From assembly GCA_947069175.1 (NCBI GenBank), contig CAMTDV010000030.1, forward strand, positions 97,860,411-97,924,410: a stretch of 64,000 nucleotides of DNA. The letters run 5' to 3'. The notes under the pieces are model-generated. The model was given only the letters and a program-made list of their open reading frames with translations, was not told where the DNA came from and did no database searches. This stretch comes from Scalesia atractyloides (taxonomy: Eukaryota; Streptophyta; Magnoliopsida; Asterales; Asteraceae). Made by a program: the position numbers and the translations under genes. This document shows positions 23,012 through 36,480 of this stretch, one piece after another (position 1 is the first letter of the stretch; every line of letters starts with the position of its first letter).

Positions 23012-23233
23012 ATTTTTTAACGCATAACATAATCAAACTCGAGCACTTTTGAGGCATTTACTGGATCAAATGGAGTACTCCAAGAGTAACCCGAGTCCAC
23101 CACCAATTCTGGAGAAAACTCGGTAACCCACATGTCTATAGACACGACGATGGGATTACCGTTAAACCCATTTAGCTCAAGTATCAAACTCAGGTTTTCA
23201 TGGTTCTCCTATCATTACTCACCAGTGTGTCAC
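23012..23233 (-). mobile_element. SINE, family A, minus strand
   Basis: Read on the minus strand it follows the same order as the copies at 8.3 and 49.9 kb: TAGGAGAACC, CATCGTCGTG, GTGGGTTACCGAGTTTTC, AATTGGTGGTGGACTC, GGAGTACTCC, then an A tail. Flanked by CATACAT at 23005-23011 and 23234-23240. Confidence 0.75.
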
Positions 23234-23688
23234 CATACATCAAATGAGGGTCTAACCTGCATCTACTAAAATAAATGCAAACCTCCCACCACTTAAACTA
23301 GAAATGATTGCTATACATTTTTTTTTTGTTTTCTATTCTTACAATTAAAAACCAAGATGAATTTTATTGGTTATTGCCATTTGAAAAGTTGTATATTCTT
23401 TTTTTCTGAACGGCAAGTGAAAAGTTACGTATCAATGTATGGTGAAGGATGCATATTTTTGTATGGTGAGGGATATTTTCAAATGGTGATGGTGTTGGGA
23501 ACCGACCTAATCCTAAGAATGTAATGATTCAAAAGGAGAAAGATAATACATATAAAGAGAATCTTCAAAAGGAAATAGAAACAACTCGATTTGTCCAACC
23601 AAATTCTCGAGCTTTCAAATTATTTAATATTAAACGATCATTACCAATGACCTAATGAGTACGTTTAAGTGTGTCAATTAACATGTTA

Positions 23689-23996
23689 ATGTGTTGCCAA
23701 TGAGTTGATGGTAGAGTGGTAAGGGAGAGACCTGAGTTTCCAAGAGACCCAGGTTCGATTTCTGCTTCCCCCATTCATTTCGGTGGCACCGGGTGATGAT
23801 GGGAGACTAAGCGAGTAGCGGCGATCGTTAATTCGATCCTTGAAGTGAACGGGTTTTACCTCACCCCACTATCGTGCCTTCGGGCGAGTGTGCACGGGCT
23901 TAAGCCTTAGGTGAGGGTTTTCCCCTGTTCGGAGTGTATCTTAATGTGATAAATTTGGCCAGTAGCTCATTTGAAGAATTCGTTGGTCGTTAAAAA
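23689..23996 (+). mobile_element. SINE, family B
   Basis: Box A-like GATGGTAGAGTGG and box B-like GGTTCGATTTC about 35 bp apart, a body with GGTGGCACCGGG and TGCCTTCGGGCGAG, and a TTAAAAAAA tail. Flanked by perfect 9-bp AACATGTTA at 23680-23688 and 23997-24005. Confidence 0.85.
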
Positions 23997-24005
23997 AACA
24001 TGTTA

Positions 24006-24833
24006 CCATGTTGAAGTATTTAGGTTCACAAATCGATAGGTTCAATAATTGGATTTGCTCTCTATAACACGTCTATTATAAAATGGAGTTTAAACTTCAC
24101 CAATACTTCAAGGGCGGGTCCAAGGCATGTCTTCGGTGGGCGGGCACCCCCATAATTTTTTTCTTTTTTTTTGTATTTTATAGGCAAAAATCCTGATCAT
24201 ACCCCTTGAAAGTTTGATTGAACCCTTCATTCGCATCCCTAGAAAAATAATTAATGAGTCCTCACTGCAATGCTTTTGAGTCGAGTTCAAGCTCGTTACA
24301 GCTTGATTGCAATTTTAGGAAAACATTAGCAAAACATTTTTTAGTTTTTTTTTTATAATTGCTATATGTGATTAAACTTAAATGCAAATTTTATATAAAT
24401 CCTATAGCCTCCTTGATTTTAAAGTAAATAAATTGTCACGTTCACTCTTGAATACAACATTATGCCTGTACCAAGTCAACTTGCCTTTAGAATGTTAATT
24501 ATCATTGAAGTTACAGTGAATGTGATATATATAAAATATAGAAATTTAAAGTAAAATAAATGAAATTAGTTAACGAAAAAATAAACCAAGATAAATATTT
24601 AACTTGTTAAACATAGGTCCAATACTTTTTCCTTTTAAATTTTGTTAAGAAAAAAATGTGTAAGAATCTAAAGGGACTAAATGAGTTATTTTTAGTTTTA
24701 TAAAAACTTAATACTAATGATGTTATAGATGTTTAAATTTAACTTAAAAATCTATTTGCATACATGTGATAGATAAGGAAGTGAATTAGAGAAAAAAGCA
24801 CAACCCTCATATAATACACATACTAAGATTGAA
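24006..24833. other. AT-rich intergenic, no gene
   Basis: Nothing recognisable beyond low-complexity A/T runs. Confidence 0.5.
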
Positions 24834-25145
24834 GGGCGTGGCTTAGCGCCATCCCGCCACCTCAGCCTCTTTAGCGCATCGGGACACCACAACCCACACC
24901 GCCATCGCCAAAAGGGGGCGTGATCCTCCCTCCGCTAGCGCACTAACGAACTCGTTAGGGATGTGCAGGTGGGGCCAACCAATCAAATCTTTTCTTGTTT
25001 AATTTTTTTATTTTGTTTAATAGAGAGCTTTAAACCATTGCATACAAGTTAAATGAAGGAGCTTTAAAGCCCTCTATGTGACATGGCGTCTACGTATCGC
25101 TGAGGTGGCGCAATGAAGCCCTCAGAGCTACAAACCACACCATAT
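24834..25145. mobile_element. Small inverted-repeat element (MITE)
   Basis: The left end GGGCGTGGCTTAGCGCC, then CCGCCACCTCAGC, is mirrored on the right by GCTGAGGTGGCGCAATGAAGCCC and ACAAACCACACC. Local GC is higher than the flanks. No target duplication resolved. Confidence 0.5.
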
Positions 25146-25531
25146 AGCCTAAATAGTAGTTTAAGTGGATCTTAATTCATCTTACATTTATTCTATGAAC
25201 TCTTACCAAGAGTTGTTCTCTAGCTACTCGTATTCTATCTAAATTATAGAGATCATTTATACACAAACTTCTCGCTAGTAAGGTAGTGATCATATCTTCA
25301 TACCTTGCTAAAGGATAACTTATCTCTAATATAGTTAAGATCACCGTTGCTAATTCCTTACTACGATATATAAGGGATCACGGCTAATTTCTCACTTTCA
25401 AGAATTTGATTACATGTAAAAAAATATTTGTCCATTAGAAATAGTATATGAAAGTTTTATTACCACTTGATTGTTTTTTGCTCCACCGAAATTGAAATTT
25501 CACGAATTAGTCGCTCAATAACTTGTTTATA

Positions 25532-26060
25532 TGTTACAGGGTTTTGAGGGTGTAACTTGTAAGAGTTAAATGAAAATATGCTTGTGTGTGTGTGAGAGAA
25601 AGAGGGGAGAGTTGTCATGGGCTGAGTAATTGATAACATCGTTCGGACTTTACACCGAGCATGACATGTATATGTTTTTTTCTCTCAAAGATTCTTATTG
25701 TAGGTTAATCTTGATAGGTACGGGTCCAAGCTATGGATCGGTGTCAACGGGTCAAATAGTTAGAATGGGTCATTAGGTTTTATTTTAATCACATGTGTTT
25801 GAATTGTTCAACATATTTGTGTGTTTGTTTGATTAGTCAAAGTACTAGAATAGTGGGTCAAGGAAACGAGGGTTCTATTGTAGAATTCTTAGGAGCTAGT
25901 AGGTGCATGGTTTTTTTATTTACGGTCTATGTATGTACGTATGTTTACAATTGAATGAAGTGTAGGGTTTTAGAAGTAGTTGACACACACGTTATGTACG
26001 TGAGTTTGAGTGTGTTTTTGTGTGATTAAAGCTTTGAACCTAACAATTGGTATCAGAACC
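25532..26060 (+). mobile_element. Copia-like LTR with primer-binding site
   Basis: TGGTATCAGAACC at 26048-26060 is the initiator-tRNA-Met primer-binding site used by plant copia elements. The sequence just before it ends CCTAACA, and a matching start TGTTAC lies at 25532, giving an LTR of about 514 bp. No gag-pol follows and no second LTR is in the window. Confidence 0.6.
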
Positions 26061-27454
26061 TAGGGCTCGTGAAGATGAAGAAGCCGTTTTAAGAGTCATT
26101 TTTCTAGAGGAGGAGCACCCCGTGGGCTGTAGGGCTGAAGTCGAAGAAGAAGCAGGCACAATTTTATTGCAAGAAAGAATAAAGAAAAGAAAAAAGGTTG
26201 CTCGAGATTAGCAAGAAGGTAACATCGCGTCGTGAGAAAGAAGAAAGAAAGAGTCGGCATTGTGTCGCAAGAAAGGAAGAAACTGTTGGATATTTTAATG
26301 TAATTTGAGATTACGTGTAACGCTCAAATAAGAGTGCACGTTTATTTGAATGTCATCGGGACTAACGGGGATCCAAGGGGGCAGCGCCCCCGAGAGAAGC
26401 AGGGTCCAAGGGGCGGCAGCCCCTGGCTGGGGTCGAGCTAAATATGCACTTTCGAAAGTTAAGGGACTAAAAGGCGTTTTGTTCAAAATTGAAACTGCAA
26501 GCAGTTGTGAAAACTGAAAATACGCTCCCAAATCTTTTAGAGAAAACCCCGGACGATTTCATGGTGACTAATCCTCAAAAATCTCACAATCAAAATTTCA
26601 TACAGAGATCTAGAATCAAATCTGATTTTATCCGATCAAAAATTGGTAGCCACTCCAATTGTTTGATCTGAAAGTGATAACACGACTTCAGATTTATCCA
26701 AGCAAATTTCGAATATTTCCAACAGAAAGTAGCAAGTATCGCTTGGTAGTTTCAATTGATCCGAAGCAACGTTTTTCGCGCAAGAAGTGACAGCATGTTC
26801 GGGTAGTTTCGGTAACATTTACACATTCCATTGGAATATTTTAAAATCCATAGGTTGTATGAAGGATTTCAACTTTCCTAAGGATGAGGGAATTTTTAAT
26901 GCAATTAATTCCGGTTTTATTTACTTTCTTTGATAACCAAACACATTTTCAAAAGGAATCAATTCCAATTCCCACTTAAATCCCAAAGAAATCCATGAAA
27001 CAAACAGCGTAGTACTCCAATCATATTTATCTTCCTTTATATTATTTTAATCCTAGTTAATTAAAATCTGAAAATTACCTAATTGTCATGATCTCAAGTT
27101 AATTACTATGGACTTCAATTTTACGCCAACATCCAAACACTTCTTCTATATAAGACAAACAATAAACACCACAATTAAACGAACACCAATTAAATTAAAC
27201 AGGCATCGTTAAGTTAACGTATTCATCGTTGTTTAACAACAAATAAGTATGTTAGACTATGAACGAGTCACCTCTATAATTCAATGCTTTGTGTCGCTAA
27301 AGGTTGAACCCTATGAATGGTTGATTTTTGTAACATTTTTTGTTTAGTTTCTAATATTTGAATTCCTTTTGTTTTTTAGATTGCATTAATATTCATATTT
27401 ATTTTTAATTTCTGAATTAATTATAAGGTATATGTTTTATAAACCACACGTAGA
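26061..27454. other. Possible retroelement remnant, then unassigned sequence
   Basis: After the primer site comes a purine-rich stretch. At 26284 a TGTTGGATATT with nearby palindromic GC patches (GGGGGCAGCGCCCCC, GGGGCGGCAGCCCC) looks like the start of another LTR. No coding domain was found, and the remainder is AT-rich. Confidence 0.35.
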
Positions 27455-29850
27455 ACATCCATCATGATTATTGCTTTGCATTAATATCGATCATAGCATG
27501 CCAACTTTTATCATCTTTATTTAAAAAAGAAAATGAGATGTCCATATCATGACATAACTGTACAACATAAAATAATATGATCATATCATGAAATTCAATT
27601 ACGATTTTGAAACAAACATACTCAATGAGCACTTGTTGCCATGTGTCAACCACACTGATTTGTGAACATAAGTAGAAGAATATATATATACACTTATATT
27701 AATTATTATTAGTTGGAAATTAATAAATACTTGGAAAATGAGTAGAAAGTCCTTACAATTTAACAATTATCTGATCTGTCAAGATTCCTTCATAAAATGG
27801 CAACAGCGATATTATAAAAAAATTATAATTTTTTAAGAGATTTTCATTATTGATCAACATTTAATAATATTAAAAATAGATTTTTTAATTTATGTTCATT
27901 AGAACATCCATAATAGTTAATACCCATAAGAGGTGTTATCCGCCACATCAATATTATAACGCATCTTTAAAAAAACGTATAATGATTAACGCCTCTTAAT
28001 GCTCTTTCAGTTATTACTTTTCAATTTTTTCCTCATCATTTGGCGTTATATTAAAAATACTCCCCTCTTCATACGCCTATAACACCCAGGGGTTGTTAGA
28101 AGCGTTATCAAGCCACTTCACGCCCCTTTAATACCCATAACGCTTGATGTTATTGTTAAGAAGTTTCTATATGGGTTTTTTTTTTTTGAAAAAATAATAT
28201 AAAAAGCATTACTTTATACAACATGCAGTATCATGTGACAAGGTGACAAACATGTATTATAGTTATTTTTATTGAGAGAATAAATCTTATTATTAAATAC
28301 TAATGTTAAAACTTTATTGGTTAAACTTTTTATTTGAAATATGATCGTATCTTTAATTATACCGAATTGCCAGCCACTAAAAACCAATTGTTAAATTTTA
28401 TGGTTGACTAATAATTTATATAGTTGAGAATATGTAAATTAGTTTCAACAATTGTTAATTATGGACGTATAACTAATTAGTTTATTAATTTTGTTGTTGT
28501 TGAGCCCTCTTCAACTCCAAATATTTGCAACTAGGGTTGCATGGTGGTGGGTGGTTGGGAGGAGACGATTGTAGATGGTGGATGATATGCTACATCACTC
28601 CTCTTAGGGAACTATCACGGTTCATATGCATTAAACCATGGCAACCATGCAACCTTCCCCCCTCCCCCCCCCCCCTCCCCCTTTATTAGTTAAATATATC
28701 TTATACAAAAAAAGTTTAAAAACTGAGGATGGTGGTTTGGGTTATGATCATACTATATACGGTGGATTTAGATGATGTATAAGAGTAGGGTAACATGACG
28801 ACATGGAGGATAATGATGGTCTTGAAGATCATGACCACACCCTATAACCTGATGAAGGAACAAAGAATAACGAGTTAGTTAAGACTCCCTCTCTCTCACA
28901 TATTCTAGAATCCTAATTAAAAGACAAGGTGAAATTTATGAGAAACTTTTAATACCATGCCATATATCTTTTATTATTTTATTAAAATTGAATACTTTTT
29001 ATGTTCGTATAAACTTAAATAATATGTACCAACATCATTACCACAATCGGCAAACAAGTTCCTTTTGTTAACATGAAGAACCCTTAACTTTTTAAATTGG
29101 GTTAAATTGTGTTAATTTTTTTATGTTTGTATAAACTTAAATAATATTTTATGTTCGTATAGCACACCAAAATAGCATTGCGTTAAATGCCCTTTGATTT
29201 TAAATTGGGTTAAATTGTAAACTTCATCTCTCTCACACTAATCTGATTAATATGCCATGTTCAAGAATGACTGAAATTGACAAATAAAAAATCCCTAATG
29301 AAAAAGGGAAGAAACGAGGATCAAATTCATACTCATCCATCATGTATAAAACCTTAATTCAATCCTTATATGGCTAAATCTTAGAAATCATGGTTGAAAC
29401 CTAGTTTGATGATATTGAATACGAAAACAATGAAAATCAAACAGTTCAAACCTTAGTTTTCTGCCATAAAGGAGTGAATTAATGAAAAAAGATGAGAATC
29501 ATAATGGTTATACAAGATAAAAAAGAATCAATTAACAAATAAAAACAATCTAGTAAAATCATCCACATCCAACGCATCGAATCCATGATCCCCCCCCCCC
29601 CCCCTCTCTAGAACTTTTAACAACTTTTTGAAGTGACCGATGTTGCATGAGTTCAGTTATCTTGGTTAGACCTCTGTAAAAGCCTAAACTAATGAGGAAG
29701 CACACATGCCCACAACCGATTAGGTTTTTGGATACTAACTTCCATAGGAGGTGATATAAGCACTTCAGGAATGGTTCTAAGCCACTTGAAGAGATTCTTT
29801 TGTTGACAACCATTCGGTGTGAGAATAAGTATATGCTTATCATTGAGAAA
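27455..29850. repeat. Left copy of a degraded segmental duplication
   Basis: Blocks reappear in the same order at 31165-32900. Examples: GATCATAGCATGCCA at 27489 and 31211, ATGTCCATATCA, TTTGAAACAAA, TGCCA.GTGTCAA, and CATCATTACCACAA near 29031 and 32199, ending with the SAUR-like sequence. The offset shrinks from about 3.7 kb to 3.0 kb, so the copies differ by indels. Confidence 0.75.
29440..29840 (-). pseudogene. SAUR pseudogene, duplicate of the SAUR at 32.5 kb
   Basis: Minus-strand pieces align base by base with the intact gene: CTTCAAAAAGTTGTTAAAAG with its KKLVDVLE region, then GGATTCGATGCGTTGGATGT with its FGSLDLDE region, and TTTTCTG.....AAAGGAG at the tail. A poly-G insertion of at least 14 bases (plus-strand C run from about 29590) falls exactly where the intact gene reads GAGAGAGATGAACGT. 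Other stops and indels follow. The N-terminal part survives only as KRISSSG. It shares the segmental duplication with the intact copy and is dead. Confidence 0.75.
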
Positions 29851-30426
29851 ATTTCATGTAAGAGACAAATTATTGGGAGGGTGAATGACCTAATTTATGT
29901 GTGTATGGTATTGTTAGTTGCGCTATCACAAGCATAACTGTGTTGACTTTGACATCTCTACTAAGATTTGTGTCATACAAACATGTAGTTCATATAGATT
30001 GCGACATATGTTAATGCATCCGACACATCCCAAACCCCCAAGATTCGGATCCAGTGGATTAAATCTGACCAGGTTAAGAGGGTTCCAGATCATATCTCTT
30101 CAACATGAAAATCTTGAAAATATGATTGGTTTTATGTAACAAGAAAGGAAAGGAAACGAAAATATAGAAGCATAATATATAATCATATAAGCAAATGATA
30201 TATTTGGTTCGATATGTATAAAATTATTCATCCTATCTCTACTTCTCATCTACTACATAGAGTTGTTCTTTACTAGTATTCACTCTATCACTATTAGGTT
30301 ACTCGATGTGGTGGGCAAGGGGAAAATCCCCTCATGTGTGAGCCACGTAGGGAGAGAGGGTTTTGCCCTCCAAAACCCCAAAATCATGAGGTGATGAGCA
30401 ACGAGAAAGGGCAAGCCATAGTCAAC

Positions 30427-30890
30427 AATCATTGGTCAAACCCCACAAAGTCGAGCCACCCCCCGGCTCTAACAATATCACTTGTAACTAATATAGGCAG
30501 ACCCATGACTTTACAGCCTAGTGGCTTCTTTGGGGTGGATAAGACTTTGGAACCAATAGGTTTTGTGTTCGATTCCCACAAGAGGGGTTTTCCCATATTT
30601 ATTGGGTTTCCTCCTGAATTGGTGTATAAGCATTATGCCTAGTGGAGATGGACATGATCGGGTGGTACCGCTGATGGCATGATGATACTCCAGTGGTTCG
30701 TTAGTAATCCAAATTTGCCGTTCACAAAAATATATATAAGTAGGCCCACCATTGGCCAAACCCCTCAAAGTCAAGCCAAGTCAACTCCCCTCCCACCCCC
30801 CCTCCCCCCCTCCCAACAGCCAACAGCCAACCAGTCTTAATCTTAACATTATCACTTCTAACTAATATAGGTAGGCCCTAACATATATAT
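30427..30890 (+). repeat. Direct repeat flanking a SINE
   Basis: ATTGG.CAAACCCC.CAAAGTC.AGCCA and AACAATATCACTT.TAACTAATATAGG occur at about 30430-30503 and again at about 30752-30873. Confidence 0.7.
30515..30730 (+). mobile_element. SINE-like insertion
   Basis: Box B-like GTGTTCGATTCCC, then GGGTTTCCTCC.GAATTGGTGTA and CCAGTGGTTCG, ending in an A/T-rich tail. The flanks ATATAGGCAGACCCA and ATATAAGTAGGCCCA resemble a target duplication. Related to the SINE families above but clearly diverged. Confidence 0.5.
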
Positions 30891-31164
30891 CTTATGAGAT
30901 CATAAAAGAGATGATTAGTTTGTAAGTATTTGTTAAGTATAAATATTATATAGAAGTTTAATCTCATTTGATCATCTCTTCCTTTGGTTTCTATTTCCTT
31001 TTAATTTATGTTTGTATGTTTAATATTAGAAAAAAAGTTATGTTTGTATGATTGACATTTGAATTTCTTTTAAAATAAATTAATTAGAATGTGTTGTTAT
31101 TTGAAAGTACTATATTTTGTTTTTAAATTAACTATATATATTTCTTAATTAGTTTTTTAAACGA

Positions 31165-32900
31165 AAACTATAACATCCATTACGATACTTGCTTTGCTTT
31201 TTAAATACTGATCATAGCATGCCAGCTTTTAACATATCTTTATAAAAAACGAGATGTCCATATCACGATGAATAAATCGTACACAATATAATAAAAATGA
31301 ACACATAAAAAATTCAGATATAAGTTTGAAACAAATCTTTTTGCCACGTGTCAATTACACAAATATGTAAACACGTATTAGAATAATATAAATATACACT
31401 TATTTCTATATATTAGTTGGAAAAAATATTTGGAAATTGAGTAGCTGTCCGTACAATTTAAGAATTTTATCATGTAGCTTGTCAAGATTCTTGGCAACAC
31501 CTATATTTTATAAATAAAAAAATAAAATAGATTTACGTGATATAGTACTACACATAGTGGGTTTTTTTTTGGTTACATAGTTCTGGCTATTTTATATAGA
31601 AAATTCATCTTTAGGAGACAATTTATTAAAAATAACTAATATCTTAGAAAGAAGATGTTTTAGAAATATAACTTTAATACCACATCATTTGTTTTCTAAA
31701 CTTCTTCTAAAATAATTAATTCCCTAAACTGATACAAACTTAAATAACATCATATTTGCTCTAGAAAATAATAACAATTCTTCTAAAATAATTAATTCCC
31801 TAAACTGATACAAACTTAAATAACATCATATTTACTCCAGAAAAATCATAACACTAAATGTACACTTTTACACATTTATGAGATTTCTATCCTTCTTTCA
31901 TGTAAAGATTTATATGTGTTCAAAGTGAAAGTAAAGATGAAAGAGTATAACGATCAATAATTAATATAAAATCAACCCTCAATCTCGGGTCACTTTATCT
32001 CCACATCTTAGGCTACGAGCCCTTTAATACCAATAACCTTCGTAGCATAAAATTAACTCTATCTAACCCTATCTTTCATTTATTTATCGAAAGAATTATC
32101 CAAAATAACATAGAAATACAAAATTTCAATTTAATTAAAGCTAAAAAACATAAAAACCCCCTGGATATATCTTCAACATCCTTGAAATTATGTACATACA
32201 TCATTACCACCACAACTGGCAAAACATATTCTTTCATTAAAAAAAAAAAAATGGGTTAGATCATAACCTCATAACCATCATCTCATTCGAACCTATTTAA
32301 TCAAAAAATCAGGTTCATGGATGATCCAAAATAAAAAGAATTAAGAAAAAAAAAACCCACATTAGGGATCATCAAATTTGCATCCATTAATATTACACAT
32401 ACAAATCTGAAACCCCTAAATCTAAAACAATTACAGCTTGAGCCATAATTTTCCGATCTCGAACTCACAAACCGAACCAAACCGAAACGATCAAACCTTA
32501 GTTTTCTGAAACAAAGGAGTAAAGCTACGAGAATCCGAAATCGTAGCATTTTTACAAGAACCAGAATCAACGGTGAGATCAGAAAACATCTCCACAAACT
32601 CATCCAAATCCAACGAACCAAATCCACGTTCATCTCTCTCCAAAACATCCACCAACTTTTTAAAAAAAACGACGTCGCATGGAATCACAAGGCCTCCAGT
32701 GGTCTGGAACCCGAATTCTTCTTCAGCTTTGTTAAGCAACGAGACGAATACCGGGAGGTTGAGAAAACGGGTTGGGATGACGAACCGCTTGTGTTCGGTG
32801 CCTACGTAGATGGCTAGGGACCCAGATGAGGGGATGCGGCGACGCCAGCGTTGGACTACTTGCTTGAGACGGACGATCTGGTTGATCTTGTTGCCCGTCT
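31165..32900. repeat. Right copy of the segmental duplication
   Basis: Partner of 27455-29850; contains the intact SAUR gene and its downstream sequence. Confidence 0.75.
31702..31853 (+). repeat. 76-bp tandem duplication
   Basis: TTCTTCTAAAATAATTAATT starts at 31702 and again at 31778, each followed by TAAATAACATCATATTT. Confidence 0.9.
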
Positions 32901-32904
32901 TCAT
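32491..32904 (-). CDS. SAUR-family auxin-responsive protein, 137 aa
   Basis: Intronless, as is usual for SAUR genes. The start is set at the ATG at 32904 (MKTGNKINQIVRLKQVVQRWRR), because the 31 codons upstream in frame are not SAUR-like. The central SAUR domain (about residues 25-85) carries the family core: G.LA.YVG.E..RFVIP..FLNLPVF..LL..AEEEFGF, then LVIPCDVVFF, with the expected spacing. The C-terminal tail (about 45 residues) is longer than in the smallest SAURs. Family members usually act near the plasma membrane by inhibiting PP2C.D phosphatases and so promote cell expansion; that role is inherited from the family. Single gene, reading away from its pseudogene copy at 29.4-29.8 kb with no other neighbour. 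Confidence 0.88.
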   Translation of the reverse strand: MKTGNKINQIVRLKQVVQRWRRRIPSSGSLAIYVGTEHKRFVIPTRFLNLPVFVSLLNKAEEEFGFQTTGGLVIPCDVVFFKKLVDVLERDERGFGSLDLDEFVEMFSDLTVDSGSCKNATISDSRSFTPLFQKTKV

Positions 32905-33099
32905 AGCAAGTAGTTGTAGTACAAGTTTAATAGGATAATGAAGGAGGAGGTGTGGGTTGTGATTTGAGTTAAAAGGATTGTTGGATTTTAGGGGCAAGTG
33001 GAATATTGGTTCACATGAGGGTGTATTTAGACCTCATGGCCATTGGCGTACCCAAAAAAGGCGGATGATAGTTTCTTGTTTTTTTGTTTTTGAATTTTG

Positions 33100-33215
33100 T
33101 AATATGATATAATAATGTTTTTTGATATAATATTGTTTAATATTATGTATAATATTTTTTTAATATATTTTGTATAATATTTTTTGATATAATATTGTTT
33201 AATATTATGTCTCAA
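33100..33215 (+). repeat. AT-rich tandem duplication, period ~63 bp
   Basis: TTTTTTGATATAATATTG followed by TTTAATATTATGT occurs twice. Confidence 0.8.
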
Positions 33216-36200
33216 TGTTATCAGAGGGGCCGTTTATGTTTTAAGTCGAAATTGTAACTTATCGCCTTATTGCTGAAGAAGAGATTTAGGAGTTGGAAGT
33301 TGAGGGTTTTTTTTATTTAATTAAGAGGCTCTAAAAATATTTATTTTAATGTTTGTACACTATAAAAACCAAATACCAAATGTGTTAATGTAATTTATTT
33401 GACTGTATGAGTAATTTCGCAAACAAAATAAGAATCACATATAAATCGAAAATAGAATTTCAAATGAACTCTTTTCTTATTTTAGTTAACTTATTTGTTA
33501 TTTAACGGGTAATCCCATATCAACATTTACATGTAAAAAAGTTGATATGAGATTATCCCTAATAACACCCCCCTCTTTTTTTTATTTTAAGGTTTAAAAT
33601 TGAAATAGAACCCTAATCCCATCCGTTATTGCTCGCTATTGTAATTGTTGGCATCAATAGCGCCTCGTCAATGCACCCCTGATATGAGAAGGTGGGGTGT
33701 ATTGATAATTTTCTTTCTGAGGTAAACGGGGGTTGACGTCCCATTTCGTACAACCCAATATATTCCAAAAATATAGAATAACAAGTCAATAACATATATT
33801 TAATCGGACAACCAATAAAAAGGCATGGGTCATGTTAAGCTTAGTTAGTTTGAGCTCAACTTGGTTTTAATCATTTGTAATTCAAAATCAAATGAAATTT
33901 TACAAAGTTTTGTGAAGTGGTACTTCCGGGTTGATAGATGTAGTTAACAGATTATGAAGCAAATTTTGAAGTCTAGCCTATCTAGCCTATAGTTATAAAT
34001 ATTCATTTTGCAAAGGAAATCAATTTTGATTCTTAAATATTTCATATCACTTCTGCTTCTACTGTAGATGAAGTTGTATCAATAATTACGATTTTACATA
34101 TGGACAACTCCATAATATCTTGTTCATTCGGAAAAAAAAGCCTTTATACAACCGTAAAAAAAAAAAAAACTTTTGACGGAGAGAGATAATATTCCAGCAA
34201 TCGAAACATGATAACATAACAATTTAGTTGAAAAAGCCATTACACTTTAGACCATACTACAGGGTCATAAGAACAAAAAATCAACATTTGGTATTTTTCA
34301 TTAAAAGTTTCTTAGTCTATAAATTATAACAAATCAAAATCATCTTAGGTCAAATGTCAATCATTTAAGCTATTAATTGTTACGTGGCATTGTTATAATC
34401 ATAATTATTTTGTTTTAGGAGGAAAAATACAAGGCTTTTTTTCCCTTATTTTTATCACAAATTTTAAAGAAATCAGACTTTCATTTTTGTGCAGACTATT
34501 TCCTTTTAAAGAAATGACTTACAGAAAATATTATGGATTTGTTCTCTTTTTAAAGTATATCTACTTTCCTTTGTTATCTTTTCTAATAGTATTTTCTTCA
34601 TAAAAATTTATTTGCAGAAGCTTGCATATGGTTAGTTATTTTACACCGATTTTTAAATAGGTATTTGTTGATCCATTAAATATTTCAATGTTTAATTATT
34701 TTAACATTTCCAATGAAAACTTCGATGCTATTTTAAAAGTTCAGCAGTATCCTTTAATTTATTAACATATAATAATATTCTTTCCATTCAATATATATCT
34801 GCCAATAGTTTTTTCAGGATTATATAATTTTTTTATCAAACTTTCTATAATAAATCTTAATCATTTAACGATTGCATACGTATCTTTTATATTAAATAAT
34901 TAAAAATGTTTTTAATTATTTTGATGCATCATTGAAATTTTAGTTACATTCTTTATTAAGATTAATTAAAACATGTTTTATGTTTATGAGATTTTTACTT
35001 TAATTACAAGATTGTGTTCTCCTTTATATAAAGTTTTTTCTATAACTAAATTGTTAAATGCAATTTCGTTATAATTGTCATATTTTTTCCTTTTTGAAGT
35101 CGACATTCTTAAAACACTCAATAAAATACAATGAGCTTTTAAAATATAATCTGTAATTGTAACTGAAATTATATTGGACTTTCAAATATTATAATATATT
35201 TAACGCATTTAAGTTATAAAATAATTAAAGTTTTTAATTATGTTCAAGAATGGTAATAGTTTAAATTGCCTTCTTTTTTTGTTTAAATAAATTAATATAA
35301 TAATTATTACGTTTTGTGCAATGTTATTATTATTTTTTAATGAAATCTTGAATGATAACTGCAAATCATTTCTACTTAAAATGTTTGCATAACTTATAAA
35401 TAAACAAAAACTTGATGTTTAGTGAATGATTATTAATAAAAATCAAAACATAATCACTATTAAAAGTTGGTTTATACTTAAAGAATCAATTTTTTTCTGA
35501 TAAGTAGTGACACTATAAAGAATAAAAAGAAGATAAAAAGTTAAGTTACTAATATTATGCAAAGATGAAAATTCTTACAAATAAGATAAGAAATGTGGGG
35601 TACAAAGAAATATTTAGAAATTTATAGATTGCTTATATATTTATTACTTATATATTGTAATTACCAATGACGTTGGTGATCAATGAGTAGAGATAAAAGC
35701 ATTTAGGTACACTTACATTTGAAGCTCTTAGGTTAAAGACTTCAAATTTCATATACAACAGAAATAAAGAACAAAAAGATTTGTACACTGTAATTTAACT
35801 TTTTTCCATATTTAATGTATCATTTTGTATTATTATAAAATGAATTATACTATATATTAAATAAAATAAAATATATTATATAAAACGACCCGTGATTTTT
35901 TTGTATTTATTTGTTAATGAGAAACCGCTTCGTGTTAAAGAGTACGAGTATTAATGTATGTTAATAATTATAACACAGGAACCTATTATTAGTATAGTAA
36001 AATCTACATATAATTTATTAAATTAATAGATTTATAAAAACTATTTTCTTTATACCACCATGACACGGAATCTTAGAACAAAATTATCATTTACGTTAGG
36101 AGGAAAAAGAAGTAAGTATTAAAATAACTTTGAAAGCAATATTATACTGGCTATCATACTTTCAAGCTGTTAACATGTCCGTGGGATTTGGAATTAAAAT

Positions 36201-36480
36201 AAGAAAAAGAAAGCGCTGCTGAAATCACGGAACCATATCCATGTGCCTCGACAGTTGCAAAGCACCTCTAACCCCATTCCCTGGTCAACACATACGGCTT
36301 TTTATGTAATTATGCGTTAATACTGCCAAAATTACCTCTTACCCTCCAAATTACTTGTCATGTAGCATCACAATTATTTACAAGTATTTTATGTTACTTT
36401 TTTAAAACAAGTAAACTACAGGGTCCAAATTATCTCCTGCGCTCCGCATGGTCCGAAACGTAGATTAAAAAAAGCAAATT
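33216..36480. other. AT-rich intergenic, no gene
   Basis: I see no coding signal, inverted repeat or RNA gene in these 3.2 kb. Confidence 0.5.

Noticed and set aside
29559..29843. 94-codon minus-strand gene
   Set aside because: It overlaps the SAUR pseudogene and is not in the SAUR frame for most of its length; alignment to the intact SAUR explains the sequence.
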